Shown here: positions 1-8,802 of the stretch, piece by piece
How the letters are laid out: each line of letters starts with the position of its first letter
How positions within the stretch are numbered: position 1 is the stretch's first letter
Source of the DNA: Myxococcota bacterium
Lineage (GTDB): Bacteria > Myxococcota_A > UBA796 > UBA9615 > JAKLKC01
Direction of reading: 5' to 3'
Assembly (NCBI GenBank): GCA_023150875.1
Contig: JAKLKC010000060.1
Span: 1 to 37,545 of the forward strand
DNA: 37,545 nt
Notes under the pieces: model-generated
Databases searched by the model: none
What the model saw: only the letters and a program-made list of their open reading frames with translations
Told to the model about the DNA's origin: nothing
Translations under genes and position numbers: made by a program

Positions 1-73
1 CCGCCCTACGTTCCGGATCGGGTGGGCCTGGGAACGGAGAAACTGGGGAGGAACCTTCGGAACGTGGTACTAG
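1..73 (+). repeat. Right end of a palindromic intergenic repeat (partial copy)
   Basis: Positions 1-73 match 18914-18986 at 72 of 73 bases; the one difference is a/g at position 40. The copy ends in GTACTAG at 67-73, as the full copy does. Only the right part is inside the window; its left part would lie before base 1. It sits 26 bases beyond the stop codon of the GH31 gene, so it again occupies the end of a gene. Confidence 0.85.
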
Positions 74-99
74 CCCGGAACCGCCCCCCGCCGCCGGCC

Positions 100-2670
100 C
101 TACTCCAGCAGCCAGACGTCCCAGCGCACCCGCCGCCCCACCTTCGACGCGAGGGTCAGTCCCCCCGCCTGTACGCCCCCGTCCGGGGCGGAGATCCGCA
201 GGCGGCGGCCCGGGGGCAGGGCCTCGTCCAGGTAGCAGCCCGCGCAGGTCGCCAGCTCCTCCTCCGAGGCGGCCGGGGACAGGGAGGGGGCGGAGGCGTC
301 GCCGTCCAGGCGGGCGGAGAGGAGGCCCCCGTCCCACAGGGTGAAGGACGCCTCGGGGTGCCGGGGGGAGAGCGCGACCACCACGTCGTAGACGTCCGCC
401 ACGTCCGCCGGGCCCACGACGTCGGGGTTGGACTCCTCCGCCAGGGTGTCGATGGCGGGGTCCAGCAGGGGGACCAGGTGCCCCGCCCGGAGCAGCAGCG
501 GCAGCTTGTCCAGGGGCGCGTCCAGGGTCACCGTCGTACCCCCGGTCACCGGGGCGGCGTCGGACCAGTCCAGGTAGTCCCCCTCGGGGAGGGTCACCGT
601 CTTGGTGGTGGCCCCCCTCTCCACCACCGGGGCCACGAACAGGGCGGGCCCGAGGTAGTAGGCGTCGTCGGTCCCCGAGAGGTCCGGGCGGTCCGGGTGC
701 TCGAAGAAGACGTGCCGCACGATGGGGGCGCCGGTGGCGTGGGCCTCGTGGGAGAGGGAGTACAGGTAGGGGAAGAGGCGCGTGTGCAGGCGCGCGTAGG
801 TCTTCCAGGCCCGCTGGCCCTCCTCGGAGTCGAAGATGTCCGCCTTGTCCGCCGAGTCCTCGGCGAAGGTGCAGGCGCTCTGGTCCATCATGTTGGGGGT
901 CGCGGCGCCCTGCTGGATCCACCGCGCCAGCAGCTCGCCGTCGGCGGCGTCGGCGCCGTCCGAGAAGCAGTGGAACCCGCTGATGTCCCCGCCCCAGTTG
1001 GGGGCGCCCGACACGCCGAGGTTCACCGCCGCCCGCACCATGCTGGGCAGCCCGTCGGAGTCCTCGAAGGAGGCGGCGGGATCCCCCGACCACACCATGG
1101 GCGCCCACTGGGAGGAGCCGGTGAAGCCGCTCCGCACGAAGGCCAGCCACTTCCCCGCCAGCGGCCCCGCCTCCATCGCCTCGTGGGCGGCCTGGTGGTA
1201 CAGCACCGGGAAGAGGTTGTGCAGCTCCTCCCCGCTGATCCCCGACGCCGAGACCACGTCCGGCGACACGTACTCTCCGAAGTCCTGCATCCAGCCGCGG
1301 TAGCCCAGGTCCACCGCCCACGAGAGCATCGACTGCCACCACGCCTTCGCCTCGGGAGAGGTGAAGTCCACCGTCAGGATCACCGTGCCCGAGCCGGAGA
1401 TCAGCCAGGAGCGGGACGCCTCCCCGGTGGCGTCCAGGAGGAAGTGGCCCTCCTCCAGCCCCTCCTCCACCAGGTCCCGCAGCACGTTGTCGTCCTCGTC
1501 CCCCAGGTAGGGGTTGTAGTACCCGCACACGTAGGCCCCCAGGCCCTCGGCGTAGGCGGTCCAGGCGGCGAGGTCCGCCTCGATGCCGACGTGGGAGCCG
1601 GCGGGCAGGAAGTGGACGGCATCGTCCACGGCGGTGATGGCCAGGTCCAGGTCCCGCATCGCCTGGACCTCGTGGACCCCCAGCTCCTCGGAGCCCCTGC
1701 CGATCCGGCGCCGGGGGCCGAAGGCCCACTCCGGCGGGAGCATCGGGCGGCCGGTCCGGGCGGTGAAGGCGTCCACCAGGTGGTAGGGCCAGGGCCGCGG
1801 ATCCCCCTCCCAGGGGAGGTACACCTCGAAGGCGAGATCGGGGCCGATGTGCCAGGCCCGGAAGGCGTCGGGCTTCTCCGTGGCGAGGTTGAACTCCGAG
1901 CGCCAGGTGGAGTCCAGCCAGAAGGCGTAGCCCAGGGTGGAGACGAAGAAGGGCACGGGGTAGTAGGTCATCGACTCCCCGTTGGGCAGGGGGTTGGCGG
2001 GCCCCGAGGGGTCCCCCTCGCCGGTGCCCACGCCCCCCTCCTCGGCCCAGTTGTACACGTCGAGCCCCCTGAAATCGGTGCGGGTGTAGCGCTCCCCGAG
2101 GCCCAGGAAGCCCTCGTCCCCGGGGGAGGCGAAGGCGGCGGCGAAGGCCCGGGGCTCGAAGCCCTCGGCGGCGGCCTCCACCCGCAGCGTGGCGTGTTCC
2201 TGGACGCGGTGGACCACCCGGATCGCCGGGGCGGAGGGGTCCGCCTCCCCGTCCTCCCCCACCGCCGCGGCCGGCACCAGCCGCAGCTCCACGCGGTCCG
2301 CGGACGCGCTCGCCTCCACCGCCACCCAGGAGTCCAGCCAGGGATCGAGGTAGGGCTCGAACGAGAACCACCCCGGCGAGCCCACCACCCCCCAGTCCAC
2401 CGATCCGGTGGTCATGGCGAGGGGGCCGTAGCCGTCGCCGCCTCCCCCCGGCGCCGTGCCCAGCACCGTGCGGCCCGCGGAGTCCCGCACCGTCCAGCCG
2501 TAGGGCGCCGTGCCCACCACCACCTCGAACCCGGGGCCCGCGAGGGTGTAGGACTCCCGCACACCCTCGTCCGGGACCGGGGGATCCGGCGTCCCGTCGT
2601 CGCACCCGGGGGAGGGGGCCAGGAGGGCGAGGGCGGCGAGGGAGAGGATCGGGCATCTCTTGGGGATCAA
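100..2670 (-). CDS. Glycoside hydrolase family 31 lipoprotein
   Basis: This 856-residue protein is an exported alpha-glycosidase of family GH31. A lipoprotein signal (basic start, Leu/Ala core, cysteine in PSPGCDDG) is followed by a mutarotase-like beta domain and then the catalytic barrel. The GH31 nucleophile motif GWMQDFGEY places Asp463, and VWSGDPAASF places the acid/base Asp530. The 67-residue gap and the WMxDFGEY form match what is known of sulfoquinovosidase-type members, but I could not confirm the sulfonate-binding residues, so substrate specificity is open. The start is TTG at 2670, overlapping the upstream stop as TTGA, with GGAG eight bases before it. This implies translational coupling to the upstream glycosidase. 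The operon also carries a ceramidase-like gene, so a glycolipid substrate is possible. Confidence 0.88.
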   Translation of the reverse strand: MIPKRCPILSLAALALLAPSPGCDDGTPDPPVPDEGVRESYTLAGPGFEVVVGTAPYGWTVRDSAGRTVLGTAPGGGGDGYGPLAMTTGSVDWGVVGSPGWFSFEPYLDPWLDSWVAVEASASADRVELRLVPAAAVGEDGEADPSAPAIRVVHRVQEHATLRVEAAAEGFEPRAFAAAFASPGDEGFLGLGERYTRTDFRGLDVYNWAEEGGVGTGEGDPSGPANPLPNGESMTYYPVPFFVSTLGYAFWLDSTWRSEFNLATEKPDAFRAWHIGPDLAFEVYLPWEGDPRPWPYHLVDAFTARTGRPMLPPEWAFGPRRRIGRGSEELGVHEVQAMRDLDLAITAVDDAVHFLPAGSHVGIEADLAAWTAYAEGLGAYVCGYYNPYLGDEDDNVLRDLVEEGLEEGHFLLDATGEASRSWLISGSGTVILTVDFTSPEAKAWWQSMLSWAVDLGYRGWMQDFGEYVSPDVVSASGISGEELHNLFPVLYHQAAHEAMEAGPLAGKWLAFVRSGFTGSSQWAPMVWSGDPAASFEDSDGLPSMVRAAVNLGVSGAPNWGGDISGFHCFSDGADAADGELLARWIQQGAATPNMMDQSACTFAEDSADKADIFDSEEGQRAWKTYARLHTRLFPYLYSLSHEAHATGAPIVRHVFFEHPDRPDLSGTDDAYYLGPALFVAPVVERGATTKTVTLPEGDYLDWSDAAPVTGGTTVTLDAPLDKLPLLLRAGHLVPLLDPAIDTLAEESNPDVVGPADVADVYDVVVALSPRHPEASFTLWDGGLLSARLDGDASAPSLSPAASEEELATCAGCYLDEALPPGRRLRISAPDGGVQAGGLTLASKVGRRVRWDVWLLE

Positions 2671-4172
2671 GGGGACAACTCCGGGACCGAGAGCAGCGCG
2701 GACCACCCGGGGTGCGCCTCGGCCATGCGCTCCGTCAGGACCTCGTAGGGCCGGTCCCCCACGTCCACGACCCCCCAGTTGTTGTCTTCGCCGTCGAAAC
2801 GCCCCTCGGCGGGGTCGTCCACCCAGCGATACCAGTGGGCGCCGACGATCCAGGGCGCGGCGAAGGCGTCCCGCAGCGCCGCCTCGAAGGCGTCGGCGCG
2901 GTCCTCCTGGGTGGCGAGGGTGGGGTACTGGGGAGGCCAGGAGTTGGGGAGTCCCGAGTCCGCGGCCCGGAACCCGTACTCCGTCACCATCACCGGCAGC
3001 CCGGTGAGGTCCGCGAGGGCCGCGAAGCCGCCCGCCGGGTCCAGGGCGCCGGACATCTGTTGGGCCAGCTCGGCGATGCCGTCGACGTAGGAGTAGGCGT
3101 TCACGCTGATCGCGTCCACGTGCCGCGCCGCCGCCCGGTGCACCTCGGCCCGGGTCATCACCGCCACGTCCCGGTTGCCCAGCACCAGGTGGTGGGGATC
3201 GGCCTCCCGCACCGCCGCCACGGCCACCGAGAAGTACCGCTCCGCGGCGACCTCCAGGAAGGCGGTGGTCAGCGCCGCCTCCGCCTCCGAGCTGCCGGCG
3301 TCCAGGGGGTCCCACGCGGCGGGATCGGTCTCGGCCAGCAGGTCCGCCTCCGCGGCATACTCCCGGCCCAGGAAGGCCGAGACGCCGCCGATGCCTCCCA
3401 GGCCGTCCAGGATCACGGCCACGGCCGCCGCCTTCCCCGGTGCTTCGGCCGGGAAGGCGAGGTACTCCTGGAGCAGCGTCGCGGCCCCCCGCCAGTCCGG
3501 CCCCCACTTGACCTCGTTGTCGAGGAACCACCCCACCACCCGAGGCTCCTGGGTGTAGGGGGCGACCTTCTCGGCGACGAGCCCCCGGACGGCGTCCTCC
3601 CACGCCGGGTCGAAGTAGTCCGCGACCTCGCCGGTCTGCCAGTCGTCGCCGGCCAGGCCCAGCTCGCGGGTGAAGGGCAGACGCGGGGCGGCGAGGCCCA
3701 CGTCGCTCCAGCCGCCCACGGTGTTGAACCCCCAGGAGCGCAGACGCTCCACGGCGGCGTCGGCCCAGGCGTCGTCGTCGGCGTAGAGGGCGGCCACGGT
3801 CTCGGCGTACTCCCGCCTCCCCGTGTCCTGCCCGGCGTCCCCGTCGGGGTGGAGCGTGTTGATCCCCGCGGACCAGAAGGGATGGCCGTCGGGGGTGACG
3901 AACCACCACCGGCCGCAGAACCGCTGGACCCGGAACCAGCCCGTCGCCCCGAGGGAGGCCCGGGAGTCGCCGCCGTAGGCGTCGAGGACGGGCTCGCCGG
4001 CTGCGGGGACGCACGGGACCGGGGATCCCGCCGGGGCCAGCGCCGTCTCGACGGGCCCGCCGGCGTCGTCGTCCGCGGGCGCTACGCCGTCGTCGGATGG
4101 AGGCGCGGCTCCGCCGGGCGGGGCGGGGCCGCAGGCGGCCAGGGCCAGGGCGAGGGGGGCGGCGGGACGCAA
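2667..4172 (-). CDS. Agarase-like clan GH-A glycoside hydrolase lipoprotein
   Basis: About 501 residues, exported. The N terminus has a short hydrophobic run ending in the lipobox LAAC, then a low-complexity Asp/Pro linker. The block FCGRWWFVTPDGHPFWSAGINT is typical of beta-agarase-like and related clan GH-A enzymes. The expected acid/base Glu lies in WFLDNEVKWG (Glu220) and the nucleophile Glu in VMVTEYGFRA (Glu398), so the enzyme looks intact. The start is uncertain: TTG at 4172 lies ten bases after the upstream stop with AGGGG ahead of it but gives a very short signal; ATG at 4235 gives a longer basic n-region but overlaps the upstream gene by about 50 bases. It is the middle gene of a three-gene secreted hydrolase operon. 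The substrate is not evident. Confidence 0.8.
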   Translation of the reverse strand: MRPAAPLALALAACGPAPPGGAAPPSDDGVAPADDDAGGPVETALAPAGSPVPCVPAAGEPVLDAYGGDSRASLGATGWFRVQRFCGRWWFVTPDGHPFWSAGINTLHPDGDAGQDTGRREYAETVAALYADDDAWADAAVERLRSWGFNTVGGWSDVGLAAPRLPFTRELGLAGDDWQTGEVADYFDPAWEDAVRGLVAEKVAPYTQEPRVVGWFLDNEVKWGPDWRGAATLLQEYLAFPAEAPGKAAAVAVILDGLGGIGGVSAFLGREYAAEADLLAETDPAAWDPLDAGSSEAEAALTTAFLEVAAERYFSVAVAAVREADPHHLVLGNRDVAVMTRAEVHRAAARHVDAISVNAYSYVDGIAELAQQMSGALDPAGGFAALADLTGLPVMVTEYGFRAADSGLPNSWPPQYPTLATQEDRADAFEAALRDAFAAPWIVGAHWYRWVDDPAEGRFDGEDNNWGVVDVGDRPYEVLTERMAEAHPGWSALLSVPELSP

Positions 4173-4182
4173 CCTCGGTCCC

Positions 4183-6174
4183 CTACTCGGCCCGGACCTC
4201 GAAGGGGTCGCTGAACGCCTCGACGGTGCCACCATCCCCGTCGGGGACCTCCACCCGGAAGCGGAAGGTCCCGCCGGCCAGGGGGGTGTCCAGGCCGGGG
4301 GCGTGGCGGGCCAGGGCGAGGCTGAAGCGCCAGGCGAAGCGCCGGGGCGAGGGGTAGTCGACGTCGGCGTAGCCGGGCTCGGGGGCGAGGTCCACGAACC
4401 AGGCGTAGGAGTCGGAGTCCAGGGGCTCGCCGTTCCCGAGGAGCACGTCGGCGAAGGCCCCGTCCTCCCGCTGGAGGAAGGCCCGGGGAGCCCCCCACCA
4501 GGGATCGGCGCCGTTCACCTCGAAGGTGGCGATGTCCGCGGGGCCGTAGGACGCCGCGGGGGCCTCGGCGATGGTGCCGACCTCCGTCGCCTCCTCGGGC
4601 ACCCAGGGCTCGCCGCCGGTGAGGTCGTACAGGGGCGCGGGCGCGGGCTGGGCGAAGGGGAGCTCCGCCCCCTCCTTCCACGCGGCGAAGGACTGGACCA
4701 GCCGCTCCAACATGTACTCCCCCTGCCTGGGCCCCCACATCGAGCCCGACGCCTCGTACCCCCCGTGCCACCAGTCCTCCTCCTCGAGCTGGTAGCCCAT
4801 GTAGTCGTTGGCGTAGCCGAAGAACACCACGTCGTCCGCGGCCCCGGACGCCTGCTGGAGGGTGGCGATGGCCTTCTCGGCGAGGCCGGTGGTGCACTCG
4901 CCGCCCCAGGTGACGAAGTCCAGGCTCCCCACCCGCCCCACGGTGAACATCGACTGGAGGGGGCCGGGGGAGGTCTCGGGGAAGGGGATGCAGCGGTGGT
5001 CCAGGTCCTCGATGTTCGTCACCTCGTCGCAGGTGGCGTCGGGGGAGTCGCAGTAGACGCCGCCCCACTCGTAGGGGAACTCCTCCTCGCCGTAGCCGAT
5101 CTCGGCCCGGGAGATGGGGTAGCGGAAGCTCCGCCCGGCGATCTCGGGCTCGGCGGTGGTGGTGATCCCCGAGAGGGCCGGGCCCAGGGCGTCGGCGACG
5201 AAGGCGCCCAGCCGGTCCATGCGCTCGTAGTCCGAGGGCACCGGGGAGAGGGGGCCCTCCGGGGTCCGCTCGGGGTCGCCGGGGGACATGTCGCCGGCCC
5301 AGGAGTTCAGGAGCATGACCCGGACGGGGTGGTCGAAGGACTGCTCGACCTTCTCCTCGATCCCCCCCGAGGCGTCCTGGCTCAGGGTGAGGTCCGACAC
5401 CCCCAGCACGGTGCCGTGGATGGCGTACACCAGGGCCAGGTCGGTGATCCGTCCCTCCCGGGACACCGCCAGCATGGGCATGGCGTCGTTGACGTAGTCC
5501 AGGCCGTCCTCGCACCGCCGGTCCTCGTGGGCGCCCGCCAGGTCCACGACGGTGGTGCCCAGCTCGGCGGGGGCGAGGTCGTCGAAGGCGGCGACGATGG
5601 CCCCCGCGATCTCGTCCACCAGCCTCTCGTAGAACGCGGTGAAGAAGCGGTCGGTGATGACCTCGTAGAGGGCCCCCTGGATGAAGCGCCCCGGGCCGGA
5701 GTGGGTGTGGGTCGCCCCGATCACCAGCGCGTCGTCCAGGTCGCGGCCGGTCCGGGCCAGGACCTCCGCCACCACCGCCCCCCGCAGCTCCTCCCGGACG
5801 GCGACCATGTCCAGGCGCACCAGCACCAGCTCGAAGCCCGCCCCGCGGGAGAGGGCCAGGACCTTGATCCCCGGGTGGCCGTGGATCCGGGTGGTACCGG
5901 GGAAGCTCACCGCGTAGGGGGTCGGGCTCGGCCCCTGCCCGATCCCATTGAAGCCGGCGGTGCCGATCCCGAGGGGGGCGGGAAGCCGGGCCTCGGCGGA
6001 GCCGGCCATGAAGGGGCCGGGCTCCGGGGGCGGCGTGGTGTCGTCGTCCCCGGTGGCGTCGTCGTCGGACACGGTGTCGTCGTCGGCGGGATCCCCCTCG
6101 CCGCACCCCGCGAGGGCCAGCGCGGGGACGAGGAGGGCGAGGGCGAGGCGAAGGGGAGCGGCGGCTGGCGGCAT
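4183..6174 (-). CDS. Neutral/alkaline ceramidase-like lipoprotein
   Basis: This 663-residue protein resembles neutral ceramidases, which hydrolyse the amide bond of N-acyl-sphingosines. A signal peptide ends in the lipobox ALAGC, followed by an Asp-rich spacer (DDDTVSDDDATGDDD). The zinc-site motif IGATHTHSGPG (His156, His158) and the nucleophile block AGDMSPGD (Ser297; family form GDVSPN) are both present, and the length suits the family. ATG at 6174 is chosen because it directly precedes the signal peptide; the open frame upstream is not protein-like. It is the first gene of the operon with two glycosidases and faces dusB divergently. The C-terminal part ends in a beta domain (FRFRVEVPDGDGG). 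Ceramidase activity is inferred from motifs; other N-acyl amides are possible substrates. Confidence 0.82.
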   Translation of the reverse strand: MPPAAAPLRLALALLVPALALAGCGEGDPADDDTVSDDDATGDDDTTPPPEPGPFMAGSAEARLPAPLGIGTAGFNGIGQGPSPTPYAVSFPGTTRIHGHPGIKVLALSRGAGFELVLVRLDMVAVREELRGAVVAEVLARTGRDLDDALVIGATHTHSGPGRFIQGALYEVITDRFFTAFYERLVDEIAGAIVAAFDDLAPAELGTTVVDLAGAHEDRRCEDGLDYVNDAMPMLAVSREGRITDLALVYAIHGTVLGVSDLTLSQDASGGIEEKVEQSFDHPVRVMLLNSWAGDMSPGDPERTPEGPLSPVPSDYERMDRLGAFVADALGPALSGITTTAEPEIAGRSFRYPISRAEIGYGEEEFPYEWGGVYCDSPDATCDEVTNIEDLDHRCIPFPETSPGPLQSMFTVGRVGSLDFVTWGGECTTGLAEKAIATLQQASGAADDVVFFGYANDYMGYQLEEEDWWHGGYEASGSMWGPRQGEYMLERLVQSFAAWKEGAELPFAQPAPAPLYDLTGGEPWVPEEATEVGTIAEAPAASYGPADIATFEVNGADPWWGAPRAFLQREDGAFADVLLGNGEPLDSDSYAWFVDLAPEPGYADVDYPSPRRFAWRFSLALARHAPGLDTPLAGGTFRFRVEVPDGDGGTVEAFSDPFEVRAE

Positions 6175-6297
6175 CGGGGGATCCCAGGTGGCGGGGTGCC
6201 CGAGGTTAGCAGCCCCGGGGGGACGCGGTCGAGGGGGGGACCCCGGGCGGTCCCCTCCGGACGGGGCTCGCCCCTCCCGCTTCCGCGCCCCCCAGGG

Positions 6298-6327
6298 TTG
6301 ACACCGGCCCTCTACCGGCCCTACTTC
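6298..6327 (+). promoter_or_regulatory. Sigma-70-like promoter of dusB
   Basis: A perfect -35 TTGACA lies at 6298-6303, then 18 bases, then TACTTC at 6322-6327 as a weak -10. Transcription would start near 6334, about 30 bases before the GTG start of dusB. The rest of the divergent gap (6175-6297) is GC-rich with no other clear signal. Confidence 0.5.
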
Positions 6328-6365
6328 GTGCCCGGGCACGCCCCGGGGCGGCCCGTGAGGAGACG

Positions 6366-7436
6366 GTGACCCTCCAGTTCGGATCCCTGCGGGTCGAGGC
6401 CCCCGCGGTCCTCGCGCCCATGGCCGGCATCACCGACCTGAGCTTCCGGCTGCTGTGCCGGGAGCAGGGGGCGGGGCTCGCCTACACCGAGCTGGTGTCG
6501 GCGGAGGGGCTGCTGCGGGGGGGAAGGCAGACGGCGGCCCTTCTCCGCACCGAGGCCCGGGAGCGCCCGATGGGGGTCCAGCTCTTCGGCTCCGATCCCG
6601 ACCGCCTCGCCGAGGCCGCCGCGATGGTCGAGGACCTCGTCCCCTGCGACCTCGTGGACCTCAACATGGGCTGCCCCGTCCCCAAGGTGGTCTCCCGGGG
6701 CGCGGGCGCCGCGCTGATGCGCCGGCCGGACCTGGTCTTCCGCCTCGTCGAGAAGGTGGTGGCGGCGGTGCGCCTGCCCGTCACCGCCAAGATCCGCTCG
6801 GGGTGGACCGAGACGGAGATCAACGCCCCCGAGGTCGCCCGGGCCATCGCCGCCGGAGGCGGCGCCTGCGTCGCGGTGCACGCCCGCACCCGCGCCCAGC
6901 GCCACGAGGGGACGCCCGACTGGGACCTGCTGGCGGAGATCGCCGCCGGCGTGCCCATCCCCGTGATCGGCAACGGGGGGATCCTCGACGCCGAGGACGC
7001 CCTTCGCATGAAGCGCGAGACGGGGGTGGCGGCGGTGATGGTCGGGAGGGGAGCGATCGGCAACCCCTGGATCTTCCGGCAGATCGGGGAGCTGTGGCGG
7101 GGCGCCGCCCCCACCGAGCCCACCGCCCGGGAGCGGGTGGAGACGGCGATGCGCCACCTGGCCATGGCCGTCCAGGGCTTCGCCGCCGCCGGCCACAAGG
7201 ACGCCCGGCGGAGGGCGTGCGGGTTCATCCGGGGTCACCTCGTGCAGTACGTGGCGGGGTTCCGGGGCGCGGGCGAGTTCCGCCGGGCCCTGAACGACCT
7301 CTGCACGCCCGAGGAGGTGGAGGCCGCGCTGCTGCGGGTCTTCCCCGAGGGGGACGCGGTGCCCCGGCGGCTGACCGAGGCGCTCCCCCGCTCCTCCGAC
7401 GTGGACGGCGCCTCGCCCCCCGCGCCGTCCACCTGA
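6366..7436 (+). CDS. dusB: tRNA-dihydrouridine synthase (DusB type)
   Basis: This 356-residue cytoplasmic flavoenzyme reduces specific uridines in the D-loop of tRNA to dihydrouridine using NAD(P)H. The FMN-barrel start LAPMAGITD, the catalytic cysteine in NMGCPVPKV (Cys103), KIRSGW, the H-x-R-T-R-x-Q motif (VHARTRAQ) and the phosphate-binding GNGGI and GRGAIGNPW are all present in family order. The length is normal for DusB. GTG at 6366 follows AGGAG at short spacing. The last 20 residues are Ser/Pro-rich and probably disordered. The gene stands alone behind its own promoter and is followed by another separately promoted gene. Confidence 0.95.
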   Translation: MTLQFGSLRVEAPAVLAPMAGITDLSFRLLCREQGAGLAYTELVSAEGLLRGGRQTAALLRTEARERPMGVQLFGSDPDRLAEAAAMVEDLVPCDLVDLNMGCPVPKVVSRGAGAALMRRPDLVFRLVEKVVAAVRLPVTAKIRSGWTETEINAPEVARAIAAGGGACVAVHARTRAQRHEGTPDWDLLAEIAAGVPIPVIGNGGILDAEDALRMKRETGVAAVMVGRGAIGNPWIFRQIGELWRGAAPTEPTARERVETAMRHLAMAVQGFAAAGHKDARRRACGFIRGHLVQYVAGFRGAGEFRRALNDLCTPEEVEAALLRVFPEGDAVPRRLTEALPRSSDVDGASPPAPST

Positions 7437-7499
7437 ACGGCCCCAGGGGGCGCCCCCGGGGACTCGGACGAGGGAGTGAAGGGCGGTCCGCGGTGTTTC

Positions 7500-7508
7500 T
7501 GGTACAAT
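7500..7508 (+). promoter_or_regulatory. Extended -10 promoter of the secreted protein gene
   Basis: TGG followed by TACAAT at 7503-7508 forms an extended -10 element (five of six bases match TATAAT). No good -35 is seen at 17 bases, as is common for extended -10 promoters. The leader to ATG 7590 would be about 75 bases. The element lies in the 153-base gap after dusB. Confidence 0.45.
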
Positions 7509-7589
7509 TCCCGGCGCGCCCAGCCTGCCCGGCGCCGCGCCCTGGACGCCCGGCGGGCGGCGCGGCCCCCGCGGCACCCGGAGGAATGG

Positions 7590-8465
7590 ATGGTCCGCAC
7601 GCTCTCCCTCACCGGCACCCTCACCCTGTCCCTCTGCCTCGGCCTGGCCCTGCCGGTGGGGGCGTCCGCCGCGGGGGCGGCGCCCGCGACCCACGGGGCG
7701 AAGTCCGATTCCAAGGACGAGGGCAAGAAGGCCGAGAAGACCGAGGACAAGAAGGACGACAAGAAGGACGAGCCCGAGGCCGCGCCGGAGGCCGCCGGAG
7801 GCGGTGACGAGGGATCGTCCGAGGAGGGCGAGGAGGCCCCCGACGACATCGGCTCCGAAGAGGCCGGCGGCTCCATGCCCGGGCGCGTGGGGGGCGGCGG
7901 GTCCTCGGACATCGTCGGCGGCACGGATCTGCCGCCCACCCTCGGCGAGCCCAACGTGGCCGGGACCCCCCGGGTGAAGATCACCCTGCGGGACGGCACG
8001 GTGCACGAGGGCAAGCTCACCCACGTCTTCAAGGGATCGGACAAGTGGAACGCCGATCCCCAGGCCGACCCGAAGTTCACCATCAACGTGGACGTGAACG
8101 AGCTCCAGCTCGAGTGGCAGAACGTGAAGACGGTGACCGGCCGCGACGCCGACCCCTCCAGCGACATCGACTGCTGGTCGAACCAGGACGCGGTCCCGCT
8201 GGAGTACGAGTGCACCCTCGCCCAGCCGACCTTCGTCAAGATGAAGAAGACCCACCAGTACCAGGGCGACTACAAGATGGTCGACCGGGAGCCCTTCACC
8301 TTCGTGCTCGACGGCAACGCCGAGAAGAGGGCGATGCTCTACCTCTACAAGATCCCCATGAAGGTCGCGGACGACGGCACGCCGGAGTCCGAGGCGCTGG
8401 CCCGCCTCCAGGTGGCGCTGAAGGCCGTCAACCTGAAGGGGATCCGGACCATCGCCTTCGAGTGA
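7590..8465 (+). CDS. Secreted protein of unknown function with charged linker
   Basis: A 291-residue protein I do not recognise. ATG at 7590 follows GGAGG with five-base spacing, and this start is at once followed by a signal peptide (MVRTLSLTGTLTLSLCLGLALPVGASAAG). Residues of about 35-75 are a Lys/Asp/Glu-rich, probably disordered linker, then a Gly/Ser stretch, then a folded C-terminal part of about 170 residues rich in beta-prone segments (PRVKITLRDGTVHEGKL, FTINVDVNELQLEW). Two cysteines (DIDCW, YECTL) 15 residues apart could form a disulfide. No membrane segment follows the signal, so a periplasmic or secreted location is likely. It has its own promoter and is followed by the small-RNA region on the opposite strand. 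Confidence 0.8.
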   Translation: MVRTLSLTGTLTLSLCLGLALPVGASAAGAAPATHGAKSDSKDEGKKAEKTEDKKDDKKDEPEAAPEAAGGGDEGSSEEGEEAPDDIGSEEAGGSMPGRVGGGGSSDIVGGTDLPPTLGEPNVAGTPRVKITLRDGTVHEGKLTHVFKGSDKWNADPQADPKFTINVDVNELQLEWQNVKTVTGRDADPSSDIDCWSNQDAVPLEYECTLAQPTFVKMKKTHQYQGDYKMVDREPFTFVLDGNAEKRAMLYLYKIPMKVADDGTPESEALARLQVALKAVNLKGIRTIAFE

Positions 8466-8594
8466 TCCCCCCGCCGGCCCCCGCCACGCCCGCCCCCCGC
8501 CTCCCCCTCTCGCTCCCCCCGCCCCTCGCCACCCCATCGCCCCAGGGCCGACCTGCGGCCGCGGCTCCCCTCCGCCTTCCGGAGCCCCCGGGGG

Positions 8595-8632
8595 AAAAAA
8601 AAGAGCCGGCACCGTTCATCGGTGCCGGCTCT
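8595..8632 (-). terminator. Intrinsic terminator, minus strand
   Basis: A perfect 13-bp stem (8602-8614 with 8620-8632) and a 5-base loop are followed, reading leftward, by a run of eight U (plus-strand A at 8595-8602). On the plus strand no U run follows, so it does not serve the upstream plus-strand gene. Its core GCCGGCACC is shared with the hairpin at 8768-8796. Confidence 0.85.
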
Positions 8633-8637
8633 CAAGG

Positions 8638-8709
8638 GTCCCGGTCCACGGGCGGATGAGGGGGAGGGGGGGCCGCCATCACCATGGGTATGGCGTGTGG
8701 ACCGGGAAC
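8638..8709 (-). repeat. Structured direct repeat, unit B (promoter-distal)
   Basis: This 72-bp copy matches 8803-8873 except for one extra base and one substitution. Its ends form a perfect 10-bp inverted repeat. The duplication period is about 165 bp and also includes the following hairpin, so hairpin plus unit were duplicated as a block. Confidence 0.9.
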
Positions 8710-8767
8710 GCGCGTCCTTCAGCCGTCCTCTGGGCCCTGACGGGGGCCGGCGGGGCGGCGGATATGC

Positions 8768-8796
8768 GGCCGGCACCCCTTGTCAGGGTGCCGGCC
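8768..8796 (-). other. Internal hairpin between the two repeat units
   Basis: An 11-bp perfect stem (8768-8778 with 8786-8796) and a 7-base loop. The core GCCGGCACC is the same as in the terminator at 8602-8632, but no U run follows, so it looks like a terminator that lost its U tract, or a processing or stability hairpin. Confidence 0.7.
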
Positions 8797-8802
8797 AGAA
8801 AC

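Noticed and set aside
22-2748. A 908-residue open frame on the plus strand across the GH31 gene
   Set aside because: It is rich in Gly/Arg/Pro/Val with no recognisable domain and lies antisense to a gene with intact GH31 motifs; a high-G+C shadow.
8602-8632. Hairpin as terminator of the upstream plus-strand secreted-protein gene
   Set aside because: No U run follows on the plus strand, while a perfect U8 follows on the minus strand, so it works leftward.
8638-8709. 5S rRNA or tRNA remnant, suggested by GGUGAUGGCGG on the minus strand
   Set aside because: The conserved 5S loop (GAACUCGGAAG-like) and any T-arm or acceptor pairing are missing.
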